Positions 9,575 through 18,178 of a DNA stretch of 64,000 nucleotides are shown here, in pieces. The stretch spans positions 558,001 through 622,000 of the forward strand of contig NC_082414.1 of NCBI RefSeq assembly GCF_004011695.2, read 5' to 3'. Position numbers and translations under genes: made by a program. The notes beneath the pieces are model-generated. The model did no database searches, was not told the origin of the DNA, and was given only the letters and a program-made list of their open reading frames with translations. This DNA is from Ascochyta rabiei. Lineage: Eukaryota > Ascomycota > Dothideomycetes > Pleosporales > Didymellaceae. Within the stretch, counting starts at the first letter, position 1. Each line of letters opens with the position of its first letter.

Positions 9575-11844
9575 CTACCGAGGGATAGGAATAATCGCAA
9601 TCTGCACAGATGCCATTAAGTCGTGATGGTGGGACATGGTGGCCTGGGGGTACTTACCTGGTTGCCAAGGGCGATCGAGATCCTCGAACTGTCGTGGTCC
9701 CAACCGAGGTTGAACTCGCCATCCACACTCGAATTCCACTTGTTACTGGGATATTGCTTTGCGCGCCAACAAGCTACTGGTACCTCGCGTTTCTCCACAT
9801 CCCACACCGTAACGGCGTCTGGTCCAGCGGCCGCTAGCAGCGATCCGTCTGGCGAGAAGGCAACCTTGAAGGCTTGGCTGTCGTCGGTGGTGGACAGTCT
9901 GCGAACGCAAGTAAACGGCTCATTGGCGTCCCATATGCGAGCGTGTCCTGACAACGAGCAGGTCACGAGAAGTGTAGAGGGTAGAGAAGCCCCGTTGGTA
10001 AGGGTGCTGTTTGCGGTGGGAGGGCGGAAGTCGAGATCGTTGGGGTATCGGTCGGGATACTCGTGGACTTGTAGGTTGATTGAATCGTTGGGGTGGAGGA
10101 TGCCAAGGTAGTATTGTTGTTCGCGCATGCCAAGCGCTGCGATGATGCCGGACGAAGTGTCGTACTTGATGGTCTCCCACGTGATTTGCGTGTCCAGTGT
10201 TCGTTGGGTGGTCAAGGATTCGTCGTCGACGTCGTAGATCTTGAAAAGCTCCGTACCGCAGACGACGAAAGCGGAGTCGCTGATCCAGTAAGCGTCGTAT
10301 ATCTGCGTGGCGGTGAAGTCTGTCCATGCGGGTATCGAGTCGCTATCGTTCTTCCATATCTTGATGGAACCCTTCTCGCCATCTGTCGATATGGACAGCA
10401 GCAGCTCCTTGCCAGGATTCCATCGGAGGGTTGTGACGAGCCCAGCGGTGGAAGATATGGTTTGCGAGGTATCTTGGTCGATTTTGATTAGCTTGTCCAT
10501 TGTCATCTTCTCGCCCACTTCGTTGACACACTGCTCTCGGGCAGAGACTGTGATCTCGCCTTCAGATTGCCAACAGAGTGCTGTGATGTCGAAGCCGTGG
10601 ACGGCCAAGGGCAGGTCTGCGGTGATGATGGAGTTGTCGGCTTCCTGACTTGCTGTTTTGGGGATGTTGTGGATTTGCAGAATGGATTTGCCGGCTGCAA
10701 GGAGAAGCGGGGCGTCTTGGGGCCCCCAGGACGTGTGCTCGACGATTTTCTGGAAATCTTTGGGCGCGGGTAAAAATGTGGTTGCTGCGGTGAGGTCTGT
10801 GACGTCGTCGGTCTGTATTAATGCATCGGCGCCAATGCGCAATGTGGAGATGGGTATGTCGGTGACGGAGGGAGACTCTGCTTCTGAGGGGGCAGGCTCC
10901 GAGTCTGCTCGCACGCTGTTGACGCTGTTTGTGGGTTGGGCGGCGCCGTTCTGGTCAATGTCCATGGCGTCTCCGTTGGCTAGAGGCTCGGAGCGTTCGG
11001 CGCGTTCAGTGTGTTCAGTGTGTTCAGTGCGTTCAGAGCGTTCAGAGCGTTCAGCGCGGTCAGCGCGGTCAGAGCGATCCACCCGATCAGCGCGGTCAGC
11101 ACGTTCAGCACGTTCAGCACGTTCAAGGCGCGGCTCGGCAGGGGCGCCGTTCGACTTGGGTTGCTTCTTCCTCTTGACGCCCTTTTTGGACGGCGGCTCT
11201 GGCACGACACCATTTGAAGCCGCGGCGGCCAGCTCGTGTGCGGGGATGCCCTTGTCGAGGGTCAGGAGGACGCCGTTGCGCGCAGAGTAGGGACGGCCAT
11301 GGTCGGTGCCGAAGTTGTATTCTGTGCCCGTCTGCGACAGTCCGAGTCAGCGTTTTCAGTGGAGAAGGCGTGTGTAGGTTGGGGGAGAGGGAGTGTGCTG
11401 GTTGATGAGGAAAGTGTGCAAGTCGGTGGAGAGGGAGTGTAGGCCAGTGGAGAGGGAGTGTAGGCCAGTGGAGAGGGAGTGTAGGCCAGTGGAGAGGGAG
11501 TGTAGGCCAGTGGAGAGGGAGTGTAGGCCAGTGGAAGTGGAGTGTACAAGTCGGTGGAGATGAGGCAGGCTCGCACATACATGAGAGGCTTCTGCGCGCA
11601 GCAAGTCAAACTCGATGCCGTCCTGGAGGATGCGAACGAGCGTGTGCGACGAGACGTTCTTGGCGAAGGGGAGGGTGTCGGGGTCGCGCAGCCAGCATCG
11701 CGACAGCTGCAGCGCTGCATTGCCGAAGCCTGCTTCCTGGAGGTAGCGCCAGACTGTGCGTGTGTCAGCGCGCGAGCAGGAAGAAAGGGCGCGTAACGGT
11801 AGAGGCGCACCGAGGTAGTTAACGACGTTGCTGCTGAGGGCCAT
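9575..11844 (-). CDS. LisH-WD40 protein, TBL1/Sif2-like
   Basis: Four exons on the minus strand: 11811-11844, 11581-11753, 9658-11331 and 9575-9601, giving 635 residues. Introns are 57 nt (GTGCGC), 249 nt (GTATGT) and 56 nt (GTAAGT). Residues 5-66 form the LisH-type N terminus, with VNYLVWRYLQEAGFGNAALQ and LPFAKNVSSHTLVRILQDG. Residues 118-128 (KKGVKRKKQPK) are a likely nuclear signal. Residues 137-185 are a charged (E/D)R-x repeat. From about 210 to the end is a WD40 propeller, with blades ending SIKIWKND, ARIWDANE and VTVWDVEK. Family knowledge: TBL1/TBLR1 and yeast Sif2 belong to histone-deacetylase corepressor complexes, where LisH drives oligomerisation. It diverges from the TMEM115-like gene across a 487-bp intergenic region. 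The last exon adds only eight residues and is the least certain part. Intron 2 contains a minisatellite. Confidence 0.87.
10984..11130. repeat. Coding minisatellite (9-bp-based) in LisH-WD40 exon 3
   Basis: Variants of a 9-bp unit (GCGTTCAGA, GCGTTCAGC, GCGGTCAGC on the plus strand) run for about 147 bp. They encode roughly 16 triplets of the ER(A/S) or DR(A/S/V) type, residues 137-185, between the LisH region and the propeller. A highly charged low-complexity linker is expected. Length is likely to vary between strains because the units are near-identical. Confidence 0.88.
11423..11548. repeat. Intronic minisatellite, 21-bp unit
   Basis: Four exact copies of CCAGTGGAGAGGGAGTGTAGG run from 11444 to 11527. 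A variant copy precedes them (11423-11443) and a degenerate one follows (11528-11548). The array lies inside intron 2 (11332-11580) of the LisH-WD40 gene. The unit length is a multiple of three, so on the minus strand the array reads as LHSLSTG repeats in frame with the preceding exon. Confidence 0.92.
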
Positions 11845-12331
11845 GGCGCATTCTGGGCCGCAGCATGCGCGCAGGGTATCTTGGCTGGCAGCGTGGGCGC
11901 GTCCTTGGCCGCGGTCTGGCCGTGTGTGTGCTGTCTCGAGCGGGCTGGAGGCAGTCGAGGTGTGTGCGTGGTGGGCAGTCGAGGTATGTGCGTGGTGGGC
12001 AGTCGAGGTGTGTGCGTGGTGGACAGTCGAGGTGTGATGCGTGCGGTCGTGCGGGCGTGCGGTCGTGAGGTGCCGTGCGTGTCGAGCTGCATGAGGCATC
12101 GAGGCCTGCCATTCGTCACTGTCACTATGACCGATCGCCGCACAGCCACGCGCCCCAGCCACAGCTGTCAAGCCACACCCACCGAGCTCCAGCCATCGAC
12201 ATCGAACCCTGGTCTGAGCGTCACCGATTGTCACCGACTGTCACCGACCTCGATTACTGACCTTCATCCTCACTCTTGGCTGGCTGACCGCCAACTGCAC
12301 GGCACGGCGCGAGACGTCACGCACGCCCGCC
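11845..12331. promoter_or_regulatory. Shared divergent promoter region with 24-bp and 10-bp tandem repeats
   Basis: These 487 bp lie between the start codons of the divergent LisH-WD40 (-) and TMEM115-like (+) genes, so both promoters should be here. Copies of a 24-bp unit containing CAGTCGAGGTGTGTGCGTGG begin at 11952, 11976, 12000 and 12024 (last one partial). Three 10-bp units, TCACCGATTG, TCACCGACTG and TCACCGACCT, lie at 12221-12250. No clear TATA box was found. That the repeats bind a regulator is only a possibility. Confidence 0.6.
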
Positions 12332-13586
12332 ATGGCCCGCTTCTACCTGCCGCCCATGACCCGCGCCCTGCTCGCGGCCACCGTCTTCTTCACCCTGCTC
12401 AACTTCACCCTGCTCAACTCCGCCCTGCACCCCCGGTCCAACTGGGTCGAAAGGGTCGCGAATCCTCTAATCGGAGTCGGCAATGGCATCCCCTACCTCA
12501 CCATCATCCCCGGCAAGTCCATCGTCTACCCCTGGGTCTTCGCCCTGGCCACTGTCGTCGAGCAGAATCTCGCCGGCCTCATCATCAACGGTGCCACCCT
12601 CTTCTACGGCGGTCGATATCTCGAGCGTGCCTGGGGCGAGAAGGAGTTTGCCAAGTTCATCCTGTTCGTCGCCATGGTGCCCAATATCCTGAGCTTCTTG
12701 CTCTACCTGGCCGCCTATGTCATCACATCCAGCACGGTGCCGCTGTACGTGCAGACACGATCCCTCCCCTCTTGTCCTTTCCTTTCCTTTCCTTTCCTTT
12801 CCTTTCCTTTCCTTTCCTTTCCTTGTACTGCAGTGCGCTGACTAACGAAATCACGCATGCACTGCCTGACTGACTCCACCCAGCCACACCACCATCTCTG
12901 GCGGCATCGCCATCCAGGCCGGCTTCCTCGTCTCCTTCAAGCAGCTTGTCCCCGAACACACCGTCGCCATCGCCAAAGGCCTGCTCCGCATGCGCGTCAA
13001 GCACTTTCCCGCCATCTTCCTGCTTGCCAACACCCTCTCTGGCATCGTCCTCGGCACAGAGACAGCCATGTTCCTCGCTTACTTTGGCTTCATGACCGCC
13101 TGGATTTACCTGCGCTTCTACCGCGCCAGCCCGTCTCTCTCGTCTGCTGCCACTGGCGACGGCTCTGTCATCAAGGGCGACGCCTCCGATACATTCGCCT
13201 TTGCCCACTTCTTCCCAGAGCCCATCCAGACACCCATGAGCCACTTCGCAGACGGTATCTACAATGTTCTGCTCTCGCTGGGCGTCTGCACCCCCTTCTC
13301 CACCGAGGACATCGATGCTGGCAACCATCAGGCAAGCGCCCGTGCGGAAGGGGATCTGCCAAGCATCATGAACCCCAACAGCAGAGGCGGAAGAGGAGGC
13401 GCAACCCGTGCAGAGGCCGAGAGGCGGCGGGCACTGGCCTTGAAGGCGCTGGACAAACGGCTGCACGCCGCCGCAGCTCGTACGGCAGCGCCCGCTACCC
13501 AGTCTCCTTCAGACGCCTCGAACGTCTTGGGCGAGACAAGTTACGAACCCGAACGACCAGATGCGCCCACCACGTCTGCTTCGTAA
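12332..13586 (+). CDS. TMEM115-like (DUF1751) rhomboid-related membrane protein
   Basis: Two exons, 12332-12744 and 12884-13586, give 371 residues. The intron is 139 nt (donor GTACGT, branch-like CTAAC at 12842, acceptor CCCAG); the phase-2 junction restores TVPLHTTISGG. The protein has four or five hydrophobic segments in the first 220 residues: about 10-30, 70-90, 108-130, 140-160 and 185-215. GRYLERAWGEKEF lies in the first half, and there is a hydrophilic Ala/Arg/Ser-rich tail. Family knowledge: TMEM115 and its fungal relatives are Golgi multi-pass proteins related in fold to rhomboids but lacking the protease Ser/His pair. The function is likely in Golgi retrograde traffic or protein quality control. 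It shares a promoter region with the LisH-WD40 gene. Confidence 0.88.
12776..12824. repeat. Pentanucleotide microsatellite (CCTTT)9-10 in the TMEM115-like intron
   Basis: Nine perfect CCTTT units from 12776 to 12820 are followed by CCTT. They lie inside the only intron of the TMEM115-like gene, upstream of the branch point, and form a long pyrimidine run on the sense strand. The array is likely to vary in length. Confidence 0.95.
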
Positions 13587-14374
13587 TGACAAAGCGACGG
13601 GAGCCCCGTCGAGGAGGAGACACTGCACCTCGGAATTAGCGACTGTTTGTTTGCTTGCGTCATGGATACGCGAAAAATACCCTCGCGTCTGTATCTATGT
13701 TGTACCCACTACTGTGCTCTATAGGACATGACACCCAGCAAGGGACGCGATCATCCCCCACACAACTGTTGTGACGCATGCAAGACCGTTCTGTGTACCA
13801 CTGACAACAACACGACGGCTCTAACAGCTTTGCACATGTTGCAGTCCTGTTCTCGACTTGCGATACGCTTGCATGGCGGCGGCACAGACGTTCCAGCAAC
13901 ATGTCACAGCGCCTCGTGCGCCGCCTCACAGCTCTTACACATTAGCCACCGGAGCACCAAGCTGCACCGCTATCAGTGTTTCAGTATAATTATCCGCTGC
14001 GGCACCTGATGTACCTGCGCTCAGCCTGCTGGCAGAAAGGTCTGGTGCTGCAGGTGGCAGTGGACTTTGTGTGACCTACCACAATGCCTGTGTGGGGCCG
14101 CCATAGTACCACATCCAAGGGTCACTCTACGCCTGCCATCACAGCAACGCCAAAGTCGTCTTCGAACACAGCAACGACGTCTGATCACCTTGCTTTACGG
14201 CTTGGCTCGCAGACCGTGACAAGAAAATGTATAAAGTGAAGGAGGAGGAACGCATTCCTGCCAGCCAGCAGCCTCCAGCCTCATCTCGTCGATTTAAACC
14301 CGCCTTCACATCACCACCAGATAATCTTACTCAGACACTTCTTTCTCATCACCCCTTATCCATCCAAACCCACC
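13587..14374. other. Intergenic region upstream of the secreted-protein gene
   Basis: No recognisable gene. Short open frames on both strands at about 13660-14009 have no family features. The last 150 bp should hold the promoter of the secreted-protein gene, with a CT-rich leader (CTTCTTTCTCATCACCCC at about 14338-14355) just before the ATG, as is common in fungi. Confidence 0.55.
14230..14235 (+). promoter_or_regulatory. Candidate TATA box of the secreted-protein gene
   Basis: TATAAA lies 140 bp upstream of the ATG at 14375 and is followed by a pyrimidine-rich leader. The position suits a fungal TATA box, but a six-base match is weak evidence. Confidence 0.4.
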
Positions 14375-15203
14375 ATGTACTCACTCACCCTCGCACTCTT
14401 CTCCATCTCCGCTTCGTTCTTTCTCACCGCCACCCTCGCACTCCCACAGGCTTCCTGTTTTGCAGGCGTGTGCTACCCCTACGTCCGCTACGGGCATCCC
14501 AACTACGATGAGTGGGCCCAGCACGAAGTCGACAAGTGGAGGGAGGCCGAGAGGACCAGGAACAATCGGAACAAGAACAAGGACAAGCATCTGCATGATC
14601 GCGCCGAACCAGCGCCACCCGTTGACGTCTCAGGGGTGGTGACGTCCGACGACAAAACTGACGACGAGCTCGCTGGTGTACGTACCTTGCCTTCTTGGAC
14701 CTTTCATCTTCCCATTCTAGTCCCTCTGGAATGACACATAAATCTAAATACTGACCGCATACTACAGGTCTATATCTGCGAAGACAACGCGTGGGGCGGG
14801 GCCTGCACACACACGTACTCGCGACTCGGCAGCGACCCGCTAGATTGCACCATCATCGACGGGCGCGCCTCGTCCATCGGTCCAGACCCAGGGTACCACT
14901 GCATCTTCTACACGTTAGTAATCCTTTCTCTTCATCTTCCCTGATCTTAGCCATGTACCTTGCGAAACGCAGTCGCTTCGAAAAGCACACGCACTAACAT
15001 GACAAAGAAACTCATTCTGCGCCACCCTCACAACAGACAGATCCGAAACCCTCACCCTCTCCTACCCAGGAAGCGACAATTTGGGCTTCACCGAGCAGGG
15101 AGATTTCAACGATCGCGTACTGAGTTATTCGTGCTTCAAATCGGACTTCAGCCTCGATCCTGTCGAGGGTGTCAAGGACGTGGACAAGGCGAAGATGGAG
15201 TGA
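14375..15203 (+). CDS. Small secreted cysteine-containing protein (crystallin-like fold suspected)
   Basis: Three exons, 14375-14677, 14768-14913 and 15041-15203, give 203 residues. Introns are 90 nt (GTACGT) and 127 nt (GTTAGT, branch CACTAAC); phases agree. Residues 1-22 are a signal peptide (MYSLTLALFSISASFFLTAT, then LA), with likely cleavage near LALP-QA. No other membrane segment or GPI-type tail is visible. Cysteines lie at 28, 33, 105, 114, 128, 146 and 181. Residues 40-100 are hydrophilic and rich in Asn, Lys and Asp. Residues 102-190 carry VYICEDNAWGGACTHTY, then DC..I, then SSIGPDPGYHCIFY. This resembles fungal secreted proteins with beta/gamma-crystallin-like Greek-key repeats; that match is by eye. 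It lies 0.6 kb from the repeat border, a position typical of candidate effectors; no virulence role can be read from sequence. Confidence 0.85.
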
Positions 15204-15787
15204 GAATTCGAAGACACGAAGGACCATGGTGAGGAGATGAGGCCGTGCTGCTTACACGAGATGAGATGAGTCTCGGGAAGTTCAGAGGCGAGTAGGCATA
15301 ATGTGTTTGAAAGGCGAGTGTCTATATGGGTTTACTTGTAGGTAGCTTTGTGATAGTAGTGATTAGCGGTTTCTTTGCCTCAGGTCTGGTCCGCGAATCT
15401 TGTTAGGAGCTGCTTTCCTGCCTCGGTGATATGGGTAGATATACTTTCGCTTTAGTTCGTCTGCAACATTCCGCGAAAATATTAATTTTTTTGCTTCACG
15501 GCCATGACTAAAGGCTCCTGCGCGCCCTTTCTGTTCTCTCCATCTCCTATTCCCTGTCCCATGTTTTCCAATCATTTGCTCAGCACGTTCTTGAGCTATA
15601 GATTTTGTTACCTTTAACGCCACTATGACAAAGACGTTTTAAACGGAACTTGCTTAATCAACGCCAGGTAGGACGAAGCTCTACTGAGCGTCTAGGGAAA
15701 ACTAGTAACTATTATCAGTGCAACTAAGATTTAGTCGAGTAAGTAGAACCGGCTCTTTTTTCTTCCTCACCCTTGTTATAAGTCTTA
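15204..15787. other. Transition from gene space to repeat space
   Basis: This is the 3' flank of the secreted-protein gene, after which composition becomes AT-richer from about 15.6 kb. A minus-strand frame of 86 codons (15363-15623) has many Lys/Arg residues but matches nothing I recognise and is not called as a gene. The TA dinucleotide at 15786-15787 is the target site of the adjacent MITE. Confidence 0.5.
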
Positions 15788-16221
15788 ACGTACTCCACGG
15801 TCGAGCGGATCACACGATCGAGCGGATCACTCAAAACCCCACCAAAATTGTCCAAAACTACAACCCTTTATTTCAACAACCACGCAATAAAATCTTCTTA
15901 AAATCTCAGAATAGTATTGCATAGTTATTGGTAAGTACATATCTAGATTTCGGCTTTATAGCTATAATAGTTATAGAAATAGCCTGCAAATAGTGCTAAA
16001 CACCCCTGTAAAACAGTAATCGCTTAATAACGTCTGTGTTATAGATTCTAGCACTCTAAGACTTTTAAATACTCTTATTTATATTAGTGCAGCCCTGTCC
16101 TGAAAATTTTAGAAGATTTTATTGCGTGGTTGTTAAGATAAAGGGTTGTGGTTTTAGGCAATTTTGGTAGGGTTTTAAGTGATCCGCTCGATCGTGTGAT
16201 CCGCTCGACCGTAGAGTACGT
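15788..16221. mobile_element. Palindromic MITE with about 120-bp terminal inverted repeats
   Basis: The left arm begins ACGTACTCCACGGTCGAGC. The right arm is its reverse complement and ends GAGTACGT. About 118 bp of each arm can be paired, with a few mismatches, leaving a centre of roughly 190 bp. TA flanks both ends (15786-15787 and 16222-16223), the target duplication of Tc1/mariner/pogo elements. The outermost bases resemble the termini of the two pogo-like elements at 54637 and 61966, so those or related transposases probably moved it. Each arm contains a 17-bp direct repeat with CGAGCGGATCAC. There is no coding capacity. Confidence 0.9.
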
Positions 16222-16573
16222 TAGCATTTCTTTTAATAACTAGTAGTTTGTGTTAAGAAAGTAGGGTCTAGAGAATAGTACAGCTGCTTATATAGGTTGC
16301 TAACAGGTTAGTATTAGTAGAAATAAATTACACACCTTAGGCATTACAACGTTAACAACAATAGAGGATTTTAAGCTGCTAGTAGGTAGACCTTACGCTT
16401 ACTGTTACTATTAAGAACATACTTAAATAAATTAAATAGAGTAACTTAAAAGCTACTATAGACTTAGATAACCTAGTAATTGTAAAGAAGTACCTAATCT
16501 ATTAATAACCTGCATGAAAAAAAATCGCTTTAGAAAGCTATAAGAAAAATCTAGTTACAATTAATTTACCTAC
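16222..16573. other. AT-rich stretch, no feature identified
   Basis: AT-rich and stop-dense on all frames, with the same CpA/TpG poverty as the rest of the repeat block. No terminal repeats or protein remnants were recognised. Confidence 0.5.
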
Positions 16574-16801
16574 TATTAGAACTTCTACTAAGGTTAGATA
16601 TTTACCTGCTAGTATGTGTTATAGCCTACTAGCAGGTTCTATTAACCTTAGTAGAACCTTTTTTTACTTCTTATCTTTACTTTTACTTATAGAGTAAAAG
16701 GTCTTACTACTATAAGTAGACCTCTATCTCTACTCTCTTTATTAGGACTTCTGCTAAGGTAAGATAGTAACCTACTAGTATGTGTTACAACCTACTAGTA
16801 C
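16574..16801. repeat. Tandem 167-bp repeat: full copy 1 and the first 61 bp of copy 2
   Basis: Copy 1 is 16574-16740 and copy 2 begins at 16741 (ATTAGAACTTCTACTAAGG and ATTAGGACTTCTGCTAAGG). Copy 2 breaks at 16801, where an LTR element begins. It resumes at about 25354 (TTCTATTAACCCTAGTAGAA), breaks again near 25418, resumes at 49440-49455 and again at 58080 (AGGCCTTACTACTATAAG). This order matches copy 1 exactly, so copy 1 is the uninterrupted reference for the insertion sites. Confidence 0.88.
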
Positions 16802-17024
16802 TGTTCCAGTATAGGTATCGAAGCATCTCGTTTAGCAGGCACATTAGGAAAGAGAGAGAGAGAGAGAGAGAAAGAGAGAGGAGAATAGGTAGATAGGTTA
16901 ATAGTAAGGTGTCTGTCTATTAGATGGATAGATGCCCCTCTTATACCTGGCATCTAAGGGATTACCGAGGTTAACCCCCCTGTTTACCAGTATTACCGAG
17001 GTAGTTACTCTGTGCACCGGCACA
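16802..17024. repeat. Left LTR of the TRIM-like element
   Basis: Begins TGTTCCAG and ends GGCACA. Includes a (GA)n run at about 16850-16880. Confidence 0.85.
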
Positions 17025-17276
17025 AACCTCCCCTACCTTAACAGCATAGTCCTATTATGCTACAATAGCTGTTACTAATACTAATCTAGATAAGATAGCT
17101 ACTTAACAATAGAGAGAGGTAGTGCTAAGGTGCGACCTACGAATAGCTACTAACAATAGATAGAGGCAGTTCCTCCTGTCTAATTAGATGCTACTAGGTG
17201 TTACCTAGCAGGTGCTAATTAGCTAGCATGTAGTATACCTTAGGATCTAACAGATCTACTAGATCTGCTAGATGTG

Positions 17277-17475
17277 CTAGATCTAAGTGCTAACAGATAC
17301 ACTAGATATGCTAGATCTAAGTACTAATAGATACACTAGATATGCTAGATCTAAGTACTAACAGATACACTAGATATGCTAGATCTAAGTACTACTAGGT
17401 CTACTAGATGTGCTAAGGGATGTGCTAAGGGGTGCTAAGAGGCGTGCTAAGAGGCGTGCTAAGAGGCGTGCTGAT
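17277..17475. repeat. 34-bp tandem array followed by a 12-bp array
   Basis: The 34-bp unit starting CTAGATCTAAGTACTAACAG begins at 17277, 17311, 17345 and 17379 (last one partial). A 12-bp unit GTGCTAAGAGGC then repeats to about 17475, with looser variants at its start. It lies inside the TRIM-like element. Confidence 0.9.
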
Positions 17476-17485
17476 AAGTCTAATA

Positions 17486-17788
17486 ATAACGTCCTAGTCT
17501 AGAATTAACAGGATAATTCCTAGGCCGTGCCCTAGCCTTTAGAGTGGCAGATTTTTAGATAATAACGTCCTAGTCCAGAATTAACAGGATAATTCCTAGG
17601 CCGTGCCCTAGCCTTTAGAGTAGCAGATTTTTAGATAATAACGTCCTAGTCCAGAATTAACAGGATAATTCCTAGGCCGTGCCCCAGCCTTTAGAGTGGC
17701 AGATATTCAGATAATAACGTCCTAGTCTAGAGTTAACAGGATAATTCCTAAACTATACCCTAGCCTTTAGAGTAGCAGAATTCTAATA
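17486..17788. repeat. Four copies of a 76-bp unit
   Basis: GTCCTAGTC recurs at 17491, 17567, 17643 and 17719, exactly 76 bp apart. Each unit holds TTAACAGGATAATTCCTA and CTAGCCTTTAGAGT. Copies differ mainly by C/T and G/A changes. It fills the right part of the TRIM-like element's interior. Confidence 0.93.
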
Positions 17789-17826
17789 TTGCCTACTATA
17801 CTATACCCCCTAGTTAGGTTATTATT

Positions 17827-17976
17827 TTGTTCTAGTATAGGTATTAAAGCATCTTGTTTAGCAGGCACATTAGAAAAGAGAGAGAGAGAGAGAGAGAAAG
17901 AGAGAGGAGAATAGGTATATAGGTTAATAGTAAGGTGTCTGTCTATTAGATAGATGGATACCCCTCTTATACCTAG
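17827..17976. repeat. Right LTR of the TRIM-like element, first part
   Basis: TGTTCTAGTATAGG to ATACCTAG. The rest of this LTR resumes at 25271 after the Gypsy insertion. Confidence 0.85.
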
Positions 17977-18178
17977 TGTAAAGAGTATACAAGGCGATTA
18001 TAAGGGAGAATAGGGTTAAAGAGGATAGTAGGTGTATTAAGGTACGTAGGATGTAGTAATAAGACTAAATACTAGAGTATTAGTAATAACCTCTAACACC
18101 TTTATATAGTCTAGGCTAGCTAGCCCTATAGTAGCTCGCTAAGACTAGCAGAGGTACCTCTAGGCCTAGCGCCTAATA
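17977..18178 (-). repeat. 3' LTR of Gypsy-1
   Basis: 202 bp, the same length as its partner at 25069-25270; target duplication CCTAG at 17972-17976. Confidence 0.92.

Noticed and set aside
11262..12234. Long minus-strand frames of 292-295 codons across the LisH-WD40 gene 5' end
   Set aside because: They run through introns, minisatellites and the promoter; the translated repeats simply reflect the 21-bp and 24-bp arrays, and one frame only overlaps the true exon 2.
15363..15623. 86-codon basic minus-strand frame next to the repeat border
   Set aside because: No motif, no partner exons, and it sits in the composition transition; it may be chance.
17277..17788. Regular arrays that could be mistaken for CRISPR
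   Set aside because: Units are contiguous with no unique spacers, the organism is a fungus, and they lie within a retroelement.
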